Assembly (NCBI GenBank): GCA_021613535.1
Contig: CP075494.1
Location: forward strand, 10,602,001-10,666,000
Length of the DNA stretch: 64,000 nucleotides
Source of the DNA: Adineta vaga
Lineage: Eukaryota; Rotifera
Direction of reading: 5' to 3'
The translations under genes and the position numbers were made by a program. Below the pieces are notes generated by a model. It did not search any database and had not been told where the DNA came from. It saw nothing but the letters and a program-made list of their open reading frames with translations. Shown here one piece after another: positions 1 through 11,360 of the stretch; position 1 is the first letter of the stretch; each line of letters opens with the position of its first letter.

Positions 1-687
1 AAAGCACTACCAGTTCCATTCGTTATCGTACTACCATTGGGTGTAGTGGTAAATGTAATTGGTTGATTTGTTCCTGATCGGTTAATAGAGATTGTTGGTG
101 AATCTGGTCGAGAAATACGAATTTCATGTAACGTTGATTTGGTCGTTTTTGGTACGGATGAAAAACGAATTTGTTGACGATTTGTTGAACCACCTGATGC
201 AATCGTAATCAATGGTGATTGAGATGAACTAACACTGATTAATGCTAGAAAAAGAGATATTCTTGTCAACATTAAATTCAATGCACGTACGTGATTAATG
301 ATTTCAGATAGTTATCAATAGAGAAAATCATCCATCATTTGACTCACCACTACGTTGATTATTATTTGCTGATCGATATTGTTGATGATATTGTGGGTAC
401 ATGGAGATTGTTGGAGATGATGGTTCATGATCAGATAAATACGAAGTTGCAATTGGTGTACCTAAATTATATTGAATGAAAACATTTTCGACTGTGATAG
501 AAGTATTGTTTTTTTGTTTACCATTTATTTGATTAGCTGAATGTTGACGTTGTAGTGGATATTGTTGATTATTATTTGTATTATTCGAATAATCAAATGG
601 ATCAGGAGTAATTTGTGATCGATAGAAAGGTCGAGGACTTACTAATCGAATTGTTGCTGGACTTGGCGAATGTCGATCCAGATTCAT
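1..687 (-). CDS. Pro/Ser/Asn-rich protein of unknown function, 3' end off the window
   Basis: Two coding blocks are visible on the minus strand: 687-348 and 244-1, joined by a GT..AG intron at 347-245 (donor GTGAGT, acceptor TTTTTCTAG) that keeps the frame with a phase-1 join. The chosen start is the first ATG of the block, followed by NLDRHSPSP. An in-frame open stretch continues upstream to about 858 but has no ATG, so a 5' exon or UTR is likely. The protein is low in complexity: many Ser, Pro, Asn and Gln, with repeated SPSP/SPTIS-type motifs and no membrane segment or known domain. The second exon also carries an SP-T-IS motif like the first. The protein continues past the left edge, so its length is unknown. 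I do not recognise it; a disordered cytoskeletal or signalling scaffold would fit but is speculation. Confidence 0.6.
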
Positions 688-1713
688 TGTGGAGGTCAAA
701 ATGTCATTTTCTTGATTCCGAAAGTATTGCTTAGTTTTGTGTAGAAAAATGTTTTGTCGATGAAGAAGAGAAAGACATCGATATATATGGAATACAAAAA
801 AAAATAAGATGATGTGTATATACTTGGTGCGTGCGTATATGAGTATCAACACCGACAATCAGAGACCACCCACATACCAAAATAGACGACAGGAAAAAAA
901 ATACGGTAGACGAACAAATCAAGCGGTATCATCTAAATCAATAGACGAATGGCAAAGAACGGGAAAAGAAAAGACAAAAAACAAGTTTTCCGATGTGTTT
1001 TTCCTTCGAAGGATATGACGATATGATATCGCATGTTCATTTATATGAGTTCTTCTTTTTCCTTTCGTATTAAGTAGAAATATTCTAGACAGTCAGATAC
1101 TTATAGTGCATTGGATATTGCTGAAGTCCTGATATATCAGCTGACTTATTCTGACAACAAATGTCGAATAGACACAACAATATTGCCAGTCTAGATGACT
1201 TTTCTATGAAGAGAAAAAAAACACTTCGTATTATGATATTTAGAACGAATAAGAAGAAAGAAAAACAGATCAAACATCAAAGGTTTTCAAAAGTAATATT
1301 ATCCATAGAGATAATAATTCTCGATCATTTTCGGATGATCTAGAATGTCAAAATCGAGGATTTCTTTTTACCATGATTTTGAATCTTTGTATTATATTAA
1401 GTCGTTCGATACACTTTTCAGAACTAATGATTTTTCTCTATCATACTCATCATTGGTGCAAGAATCTAATCCAGAAACTTCTAGGAAAGTTTCAATTTCA
1501 TATGTTTCTACAAAATTTACACCAATTATGTGCGTCTTTTAGGAATATGTTTCTCACCCACACCTATCCCACCCTTAACACTACGAAGGTGAACATTGTC
1601 AGCGCAGACGGACGAGAATGCATTTCTACAATTAACCTTATTCGTAGGAAAAAAATGAAATATATGTACATATTTACATATTCCATCTTGCTCAAGCGTG
1701 AATTTCGACACAT
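688..1713. other. Intergenic, no gene seen
   Basis: About 1 kb between a minus-strand gene start and the plus-strand F-box relic. Short open frames exist on both strands, but they lack ATG starts, splice structure or recognisable protein sequence. The first few hundred bases probably hold the 5' UTR and promoter of the minus-strand gene; no motif is clear enough to name. Confidence 0.5.
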
Positions 1714-3613
1714 ATGGATGATAAAATTGCTTGTATTCTTAGTTTACCGGACGAATTATTGCTTGCTATTTTGAAGAAACTCAACAATATTGATGCATTA
1801 TATTCACTGGTTGATATTCATGAGAAACTTGACAGAGTCGTATGTGATGCTAATTGCAGTAGAACTGTTGATCTAACGACAATATTACCACATGGCGGCT
1901 TGCATGATTCATTGGAAGACCATATTATCAATCGATTTCAAACATTGATATTATCTCATATCCATAAATACTTGAAGTCTCTTACTGTTGAAGCAGTATT
2001 ATTTCAAAATATTCTTCATATGAACAATTATCCGAACTTGCACATGCTGACTCTTCATAATCTTGAAGGCGAAGTGGCTTGCCGAATTTTTACTAGTATG
2101 TTACTGGATTTGTCTATTCTGACACAAATTATCAGAAAACTCATTGTTTGTTCGTTCTTACAAACATCAAATCATGCATTTAGCGATGACGATCAAGGAT
2201 GGATTTCAAATTAGATCAATGGAAAATGCTATGTCTCAAACTTATGTTGCTACTTTTACGTGGTTTTCGAAACTACAATATTTCACTGTTGATGGTATGA
2301 ATGATAATCGCTATTCACGGAGAATGCTGCGTGGTCTGTCACCTTCGAGTTGTTATTCTTCGAATGTTACTCATTTATCTATTAAAATACACGATCTTCA
2401 TGATTGTTACTGTCTACTCGATGACCATCTTAGTCAATTAGAAACATTATATGTTCAAGTTGATTACGTTCGTTTTTCAAGGATCACTATCAGTAATGAC
2501 GTAAAGAATTTGATAGAAAGGACAATTCTTTTGTTTAAATATTTACTCGAACACTGCTGGTAAAGTGAGTGAATCTCATTCATCGAATGACTGAGAATAT
2601 AGGAGAATCGTTGAATACATAGTTCTCTGAAAATCGAAGCATAACTTATCAACTAAGAGATGTATGGAAGAGGAATTGATTGTTCTATAAATTACTGATG
2701 ATGATATCAGTTCAGAAACTAATCTATACATATGTTAGGGATGATAGTAAATGCAGATTTTGTTATATTTTTAGAATACTCTACTAAAATTGAAATGTTT
2801 CTCATTTAAAAGTATCTCGCCCAACTGTCGACTTTCATGAGAAAGTTGTACCGATCCTTCGTCGAATAAAAAATATAGAAGAATTGAAATTATGTTTTCG
2901 TGTTCGTCGACAAAATTCATTTATTGATGGTAATTATCTTTCCAATGAAATTGTCTGTCATTTACCACGTCTTCATGAATTTACATTCGACATTATCAGC
3001 GATCAGGCAAGAATAAATGTGTATCCTAAACCAACTTCTGATGATATTCGACGCACATTTGTCGAAAACGGATATTGTGCTGATTGTTATATTGATCATA
3101 ATGATATAGATCATACAATAGGACGATATCATATTTATTCACTTCCATATATGATGAAACGTATACAATATGTTACTTCCGGATTTCCAGGTGATATCTT
3201 TACGAATGTCCGTGTTTTGCGTATTTGGGATATTGATCGCTCCTTTGAAAACTCATTCTTTGTTAAAATCTCACGTTCGTTTCCATTACTACATCAATTG
3301 TCGGTATCGTATATGATTGAAAGAATAGAAAAACAAAGATACATCCTCGGCCATTGAATTTCCTCATCTTACAGAACTCTTCATGGATTTCGTGCATATC
3401 GACTACGTAGAACAATTTCTTTCTTATTTGAATACTCGCCTACCTCGTCTTAATGTCCTTCGGGTGCAATATGTACAATTGGTGACTGTTACAAAAAATT
3501 TCACAAGAGATGAAACGCGTACCAATTGTGAAAAACTCAAACATATTTTATTCAACGATCGAGTGAATCTAGTACACTCAAAAAGCTTTTATCTCTATTT
3601 TTCTTCTATCTGA
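1714..3613 (+). pseudogene. F-box-type protein, frameshifted pseudogene
   Basis: The first frame begins MDDKIACILSLPDELLLAIL, a typical F-box helix (LPDELLL..), and goes on into leucine-rich text of the large bdelloid F-box/LRR-like family. The coding signal then jumps between frames. Frame 1 stops at 2212-2214 while frame 2 continues the same protein from about 2144 to a stop at 2561-2563. Coherent sequence restarts at about 2800 (SRPTVDFHEKV) and runs in frame 1 to a stop at 3355-3357. The C-terminal block continues in frame 2 from about 3340 to 3613 and ends with the family-like tail SKSFYLYF. The gap 2564-2800 could partly be an intron (GTAAAG donor, TTTAAAAG acceptor), but the other two breaks cannot be. 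F-box proteins are substrate receptors of SCF ubiquitin ligases; this copy cannot give one continuous product. Assembly indels are the alternative, although neighbouring genes are clean. Confidence 0.75.
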
Positions 3614-5252
3614 AAATATACTATTTGTTATATTCATAATAGGAAAGAATAATATTTGCTAGAAAATAAACATAGTCTTTCGCAAGACTCGATGATTTGT
3701 CCATTTTTCACATTGATTGTCAAATACTATAACGATTGTAATTTTCACATATCTCGAAGAGCAGTATTGAAATATGTTAAAACTCGAGTTTGGCTAATGG
3801 TAGACATGAGAATAAATCATAAATGGGAACGACTAGGTGTTGATTTGAGAAGCTTATCATCGGTGCAATAAGTGAGTTTGGGTGCTTGTAAAATTGTTAA
3901 ATGATTCGATTCATAAGCGAAAATAATTCTTTGTGAGAGTTGGAGCGGAACGAAATCTATTGAGTAAGAATTGATTAGCCAAATGTTATGTTACTTACTC
4001 ATATTTATGTGATTGTGCTGAGATAAAAACTGTGACAAAGATTTCTGAATCGACTATTTCGAAAAAACATTATTCTTTAAAATCGTGACACGTGGTGATG
4101 GTTTCAACTGTGTGTCATCACTCTGAATACGATAGTAAACATGCAAACGCATACTGATTACTTTACTTTTCTTTCTTACGATTATATCCAGACAACACTT
4201 AACCTTTTTTTGATTATCTGATTTGCACCTGTAGTAAATCACCATAGAGTTCAATTCATTCTACGATAGAATTTTAAATATAAAAGATTAGTACTCTAGG
4301 AGAGAGTGATAGTTTTATTTAAGAGAGGAAATCTTTAGACATCTCTTTGTAGTAACAAAGCACCACATTTACTCAAGCCTATAAATAGAGATATACAAGT
4401 TTTTGCCTTTGAAGTGTGACTTTTGCACCATTGTATATAAATTGAAAAAAAACGGAAGGAAATCATCTATATATTCTGAAAAGATTATTTCTTTATTTAT
4501 TATTCGTTTTACATATGTCTAACGGACCCTTATGTTATGGGAAAAGTACGATGGCGCTTAAGTTTGTCGAATTTGATTGTAGTAAATATTACGTACAAAT
4601 GTCTGTTCGATATTTTCTGAAATAACTGTTGTCGATAATAAGCTGCATATACAATTTCATTCAAATTTCTAAATCATTGATTGACTTTTGTCATTTTTAC
4701 AAAACTAATATCATGACTTTGGCAATGAAAACATCCCTATCAATGTTTCGAAATTGTTGAAACAATCGTTAGACAAAAACCTTGTACACATAAAAAAGAG
4801 CTACAACTCTTTCATTTTGTTGGAAAACTACAAAACATTAATGATATGCATCGATGCATGTATAATTGAATTGTATGAAAAACTGTCTTCGCTCGTCTCT
4901 TCTCTTCTCTTCTCTTATGCAACGTTTTGACCTTCTATTGGTCGATAACAGTTACCATTCGAATCAATATCGCCATTTTGTTTTGACATTCAAATTCCTT
5001 TCATTCTGGTCTCCAATATTTGATTTTAAACGTACAAAAGCAAACTATTGGTTATTTCACTGACTTTTATTTACCCTTTTTAAATAGATATATCGAATAT
5101 CGTTTCACTACTACCGATACCGACCGAGTGCTATTACTTTCACCTCATCATGGTAAGAGCAGTCCTCTTTTTTCGAATGACAAAAATCTATTGATTCTCT
5201 ACTTTAGACTAAAGACAATCAAAAAAAAGATAAATCTAACTTTGATCAAACA
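3614..5252. other. Intergenic, no gene seen
   Basis: About 1.6 kb of AT-rich sequence after the F-box relic. A 71-codon frame at 3656-3871 may be a further decayed scrap of it but shows no family motif. A perfect 14-bp palindrome (ATGCATCGATGCAT) lies at 4846-4859 and a TCTTC-rich tract at about 4890-4916. The last 200 bases presumably hold the promoter of the next gene. Confidence 0.45.
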
Positions 5253-5908
5253 ATGAAGAAAAATTCATCAAAACCAAAAGGACGTTCATTCTGTTGTTCG
5301 ATGTTTATTTATACCTTTGTTTTCGTATCTGGTGTTATTGTTGGTAAGTAAAACTCAAATTAATTTTTACTATTTTCGACTATTGATTATAAAATCTTTT
5401 CAGCAACACTCTTACCAGATTTAGCTGGCCATCATTTCAAACAACCGTATGGCAAAGAATATGGTAGGTGAAGATAACGATGATGGTGATGATGATAAAA
5501 TGTCTCTATTTTTGTAGGTGCTATGGCTGAACGAATCTTTCAAGATGTACCAAAACATTTAAAAACTTTGAAAGAAACTGCTTTAGTAGTTGCTCGAGAA
5601 GTCACTGATCGTGCTTGGGACTTAAAAGCCGAAATTGAACGACGAATTGCTGATATGAGTAATAAAAAAGATGAGAAAACTAAAAGTAAATTTTGAATAC
5701 TATTCAATATCATATCATACCATTTTTCTTTAGCGAAAACCGCTACTCCACGTTCTGCTTCACATAGTAAGTTCTGATTTCCCTTACATTTTCTCGTCTA
5801 TATTCTTGCATTCATTCAATAGATCATGATCACGTTCATTCATCACGAGCACATGATGCTAAACATGCATCAAATGCTGATCGACATGCTAAAGCCAACG
5901 ACTTCTAA
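5253..5908 (+). CDS. Small single-pass membrane protein with basic, His-rich tail
   Basis: Five short exons (5253-5343, 5404-5463, 5518-5685, 5734-5766, 5823-5908) join in frame to 145 aa; all four introns are phase 1 and 50-60 bp long. Residues about 13-35 (CCSMFIYTFVFVSGVIVATL) form one hydrophobic segment after a short basic N-terminus, which suggests a signal anchor with the C-terminus outside or in the lumen. Residues about 50-100 are charged and likely helical (LKTLKETALVVAREV, LKAEIERRIADM). The tail is rich in Lys, Thr, Ser and His with repeated HDH/HAK motifs. The ATG follows directly after an AAACA context and is the first in frame. No family was recognised. A polyadenylation-like AATAGATT/TCATTAAATAG stretch follows at about 6035. 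Confidence 0.75.
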
Positions 5909-6173
5909 ACACAATGTTGATGCTACTCTGTGACTTCTCATCCTAAGATGATTAGTAACCCAAACGTTTCTTTTTTTTTCATAGTTTTCATTTTTATTGT
6001 CTTTCATTTCATTTTCTTGTTTCATTGTTTTACTCATTAAATAGATTCATATCAAAAACCATTTCTTCGGAACAAATGACCAAAACGATTGTCAAACCTT
6101 GACAATAATTGATAGAAAAAACAATACATTATAACTTCGAATTTTATTCCTCTTCACTGAGATAAAAATGAGT

Positions 6174-6996
6174 TTAACTAATCGTTGTTGATTTTGATCG
6201 TTTGGGTTCATCTACAGATAAAAATATTTGATTTCCTATTGTAGATTCTTGATAAGGTTCAACAAAAATTGATTGAGAAGTATTGGATAACGCAGATCTG
6301 TAATTATTATCAGTTGATTTCGTATCGGGCAAGAATTTATTTCGTAATTTAGAGATTATGGTTTCATTGGTTGAAGGTTTTTGTTCTTTCTTTTCTTCTA
6401 TTGAACTAATCTTAGATGGTGTCATACTACGAAAAGAAACAACAATATGATAATGATCGTTTGTGGGGAAAAACTTACTGAAAGAAAGCTGTAGAGAGGA
6501 AATTTTGTAATGAAATCCAAAAAAGTTCATTCCATTGCTTCGAAAAATAAACTCGAAAAGTTGCATTTTCTTCTGGATTTGGAATAAATGGTAATGTAAA
6601 CCATTCTTTGGGCCATTCATTTGATTGTTGAAGAATTTTAATTAATTTTTCAAAGAATTCATTGATTTTATCTGTTCTTGATGATTGCACGGCTTGAATT
6701 AAATAACATTTGTACAAATAATGACGAATTTTTGTTGACACATTCAACAATTGTGAAGGATTAATCGTTAATGTTGAAAGAAGACGTTGTTCGATTTGTG
6801 TCCAATAATCGATTAAACTATTTAATTCAAATTGATGAATATCAAGTGTTAATTTTTCAATGATTTGATCAGCACGATAATGTTCAAATGGTAATTTCGA
6901 TAGTTCATTATCGAAAGTACGTGTTGTGAAAGTTAAATTACGATAATGAAAATAATCACGTAGAAGATCATCAATGAATGAGAATGACGTAGCCAT
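6174..6996 (-). CDS. WDR91-like N-terminal domain protein lacking the WD40 propeller
   Basis: Two exons, 6996-6479 and 6426-6174, joined through a 52-bp GTAAGT..GTAG intron, give 256 aa. Residues 1-175 match the N-terminal LisH-like/helical domain of WDR91 throughout: LLRDYFHYRNLT near residue 12, an IDYWTQIEQRL block, the IQAVQSSRTDKINEFFEKL block, and the WPKEWFTLPFIPNPEENATFRVYFSKQW stretch (the full 28-residue run is at codons about 137-164). WDR91 acts with WDR81 to restrain PI3-kinase and drive early-to-late endosome conversion, and its C-terminal WD40 propeller binds Rab7. Here the second exon is a short Ser/Lys/Thr-rich tail ending at a normal stop. Only 265 bp separate it from the next gene, so no propeller can be encoded. 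It is divergently arranged with UNC-45 (296 bp between starts), so a shared promoter is possible. Confidence 0.8.
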
Positions 6997-7292
6997 TATT
7001 GACTATGATAGGATTTTAAAATGATGCATAGCATGTGATGAATGTTCTGATTGGTTATTTTCGTTTATTTACTTGTTTATTTGTTCTTAAGTGAAATTGA
7101 AAAGATTTTCATAGGCAATCAATCGAAATCAATTTTGAGACATTAAGTGTTAATGATGATTCAATTTTCAACGATAGATGGCAGAGAAAGCATTGACGAA
7201 AGGATTAATGTTTAACGTGAACAAATAGATTGACACCCAGAAGATTGAAATTAAACAAAGAATGTATCGTATACTTTTCATTTAGATAGAAG

Positions 7293-10200
7293 ATGACCGC
7301 AACGATACCGAATCCAGACGATCTTCGTGAACAAGGAAATCAAGCATTTAAACAAGGAAAATTTCAAGAAGCAATCGATCGATATACTGAAGCATTGAAT
7401 ACTCTTCTTGAACTTCCATTGTCGGAAATAATTAAAATTGATCTCACTAAATGTTATAGTAATCGTTCACAATGTTATATTAATTTAAATCAATATGAAG
7501 AAGCTATTGACGATGCTACACGAGGTAATGAAAAGTTCATTTCTTTTTCTGTCTTTTGAATTGATGTGATTTTGTTTGTTTAGCATTGGAATATACACCA
7601 GCAGATCAGAAATCGTTATATCGTCGAGCAAACGCGTTCGAACGCTTAGGAAAATCAAATGAAGCTATTTCAGATGCACAACGATTGATATCTGTTTCAC
7701 CAAAAGGTGGATCCGGTGATGAACAAACTAATATTCTTTTGAGAAAATTACGTGAAAATGCACAGAACAAAGTAAGAAGACTATCTGTCTTTAGATTTAT
7801 TTAATTCATTTTGTCTGTTTGTTGATAAAAAGCATACGCAACAAACGCAATTAGCATCTCAAATTCAACAAATGTTTGAAACAGTTCAATCAAATTCAAA
7901 TTCAGTAACGGTATGTGTACGAGTGGAAAACATTCATTGAGATGAGAGTAGGTGATTTTAATAGGCATTGAATAATCTTCTTGTTATATCGCGTGAAGAT
8001 GCTGGTGCAGAAGGAATTCTAACTTACGATCCTGAACTACGACAAATAATCGATTTTATGCAAAAAAATGAACGTACAATTATTCTGGGTACTACACGAG
8101 TGTTGGCTTCGTTAATCAAAAATTCATACAAAAGAGTAAGAATTATCATAGACGGTTTTATGAAATTTTAAAATAAATATAGGCGGAACTCGTTTATCTG
8201 AAACTTGGCCTTCCATCTATTGCTCGTTGTCTTGCTATGAATGATACAGAGATTCCTGCCAGTGCTGCTGTATTACTTCATAACATGATTATGTCAATAT
8301 GTGATCTTGAAAATCGTCGAAAAATTCGTAAATCTACAAATGTTCCTTTTAACTTTGGTATTCATTCTTCTATTTCATTTCACATTCGAAACCATCTGTT
8401 TCTTTTTTTTCTCTTCAGATCAATCAGTGATTGAGTTTATTAATAATACATTTCGTATGCTAAATGGATTGATTGATGATAAGACATGTTCAAGTATTGG
8501 TCGTGATTGTTGTCTTGATCTTGTTGTGAAATTTGTTGATCGAGCAAATGGTTGTAATTGGGTGAATAAATTCGTTGTCTCAGGTAATATTTTAGCGTTT
8601 ATCGATTCTAAGTAGATGGTTTCTTTGCAAATAGGTGTACCAAAGGTATTGCGTGTTGCAGCAACGGTTCCAAATTTAGCAGATAATGACTCGAAATCAT
8701 ATTTAATCACAGAACAAACCAAAATGCACATATCATGTGTACTTAGTGTTGTTTATCATGATCTATGTTCAGATCAAGAACGTGAAGAATTTAATAATGA
8801 ATGTATAGAATTTATAAAGTATGTTATCAATTGTTAAGAATTTGAAAAGTATATTATATATAAATTTAGAGCTTTACGTGAAAAAGATGATGATCAATCG
8901 AGAATACGAACAATATCTGTTCTAGCTGTTCTTTTACAAGGTCCTTTTGATACTGGTAATGCCATTTTAGGCAGTCAGAATTTAGTTGATTTAATGATAC
9001 AAATGGCTGGTTCAGATGATGTTGTACAACAAGTAATCAAGATAATGATATTAATTTTCACCTCATTTTTCTTTCGTTTATCTTAGCGTATTGCTATTGA
9101 AGCAATTGTTTTATCAGCTTCGAAGAAGGATAAAGCAGCTGGTATTTTATCGCAAGGTGCTGATATTCTGAAGAATCTCTATCGCTCGGCAAATGAAGAT
9201 ATTCAAGTGCTTGCTCTTGTGGTATGATCAATTCATTCTTGTACGATTATAGTTTGATGTTCATTTGTTTCAGGGTCTATCAAAAATTGCATCGAGTAAA
9301 GGTACAGATGCAAGTGGAGGTATTGTTGCCGAAGGATCTTGTCAAACGCTCGGTCGTGCCTGTTGCAAGTAAGAAACAAAGGACTTGTTTGTCATATAAT
9401 AATTCGTGTTGTTTAGATTTCTAACGACTAGCGAAAGTTTTGATATTCGTCGTTGGTCATCAGATGGTTTAGCTTATTTAACACTAGATGCTGATGTAAA
9501 AGAAGAACTTGCTGATAATCAACCAGCTTTAAAAGCACTTTTCAGTCTCTGTCAATGTCAAGATGCACATGTTTTATATTCTTTAACAACAATTTTTGTC
9601 AATCTTACAAATACATATGATATAAATAAACCCGATAAAGAAATGGCTGAATTAGCAGCATATGCAAAACAACATATTCCAAAAGATCATCCGAAAGTAT
9701 GTAGGAAAAAGAATATTCAATAGAAATAAAGATGATTTCATTTTAGGATGAAAAAAGTTTCTTTGATGAACGTCGAAGAAAACTTATTGAAGCAGGAATT
9801 ATTCCAGTTTTAGTGCAATTATGTAAACATAAAAGTGAAAATTGTCGAGAACAAATTGCAAGGTATGTGGATAATTTAGTACTTGTATGACGTTGAAAAC
9901 TTGTACATTCTAGAGTATTTCTTGGTCTTTGTGAAAATGAAAAATATCGTGGACCTATTGTTGCTGGTGGTGGTGCAAAAGTAAGATTGTCTATTCTTCT
10001 ATCCATTCAATCATCTTTCTTTCAGGCATTATTACCACTTGCTCTTGAAGGTACATCGGTTGGTAAGACCAAAGCGAGTCAAGCATTAGCAAAGATTTGC
10101 ATTACAAACAATCCAGAGATTGCCTTTCCTGGACAACGCGTACGTTTTGTTTTCCTTCATTATCATTCCAAACATAATTTGAAACTTCGTCTAGATGCTT

Positions 10201-11107
10201 GAACTTGTTCGGCCAATCATCAAACTTCTAAAACCTGAACATACAGCTTTGGAAAATTTCGAAGCTTTAATGGCATTAACTAATCTAGCTAGTATTGGAG
10301 AGAATGTTAGAAAGCGAATTTTAAAAGAAGACGGATTTTCCAATATTGAACAATATATGTTCGAAGAACATGCATTGTTACGACGAGCAGCAACTGAATG
10401 TATGTGTAATTTAGTTATTCAAGAAGAAGTAAGATTATTGGACTAAATATATAATATCGGAAGAGATTTGATTTGAATTAGGTTGTGAAATATTTTACAA
10501 GTGAAAATGATCGAATAAAATTATTAGTTTTATTATGTGGTGAAGATGATGAACCATTGATCAAAGCAGCATTGGGAACACTAGCTGTTCTATCATCTTT
10601 ACAAGCAGATATTGAATATATAAAAGATTTAAATTTAGAAGATGAAGAACGTCAACGATTGAATAATTTAATGAATGACAATCGAATTATTTGTCAAAAG
10701 ATTCTTGATGTTCGTATCTTTAACTGGAAGTCATCTAGTTTTCATGAATAATGTCGCTTTGTATTTCTAGGTGAAATCATTGCCAGATATTTTCAAACAA
10801 TTATGTGCATGTAATAATCCTGATCTACAATTTCGGGCTCTTTATATCATCCGAAATATTGTTCAAGTGAACAAAGAATTTGCAATACAAATAGTTGAAA
10901 CTGATTTAATGGATGTTTTATTTGCAGTAAAAGAGATTAAAGATGCAAATCTAGTCAATGAAAAGGTAAATCCATCCTTTTTCATATAAAAAAAACCAAT
11001 TGTTTCTTTTCTAGAATCAAAAGATTGCTTCGGATATTGTTCAAATCTGTTTAAAATATGGTCTTATCCAACGAAATAAAGAAGAAACTGCTGCTTCTAA
11101 AGAATAA
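7293..11107 (+). CDS. unc45: UNC-45 myosin co-chaperone
   Basis: About 18 exons split by 45-60 bp introns encode roughly 960 aa. The first two exons (7293-7524, from 7584) carry the TPR domain: [21 protein letters not shown], then [19 protein letters not shown], then [19 protein letters not shown]. This is the three-repeat Hsp90/Hsp70-binding module. The rest is armadillo-type helical repeats forming the central and UCS domains, with typical blocks such as [16 protein letters not shown] (around 9275), [20 protein letters not shown] (around 9440), RREAATEC-like [16 protein letters not shown] (around 10385) and GTLAVLSSL (around 10580). UNC-45 folds and assembles myosin heads with Hsp90 in muscle and other cells. 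Length and domain order match the animal family, and the frame is clean through all joins followed. The ATG at 7293 follows an acceptor-like TTTAG, so a 5' UTR intron is possible. Confidence 0.93.
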
Positions 11108-11360
11108 ACCGAACGCTTTTTTCCCTATCTCTATTTACGGTGCTACATTTCGCTTTTTTAAATTTAATAAATATACATATATATCTTAAACTATATGAAC
11201 TATCCGATCATCCCTCTATGAATTGATAGATGTCACTCAGATGAATAATTGGTTTGCTAAGTAACCTCTCCTTCGTCTTACATAGCTCATGGCAGGAGCA
11301 GGACAATAAAGAAAGACAATCATTAATTTTAAACATTTGAAGAAGAAGAATACGAAGAAA

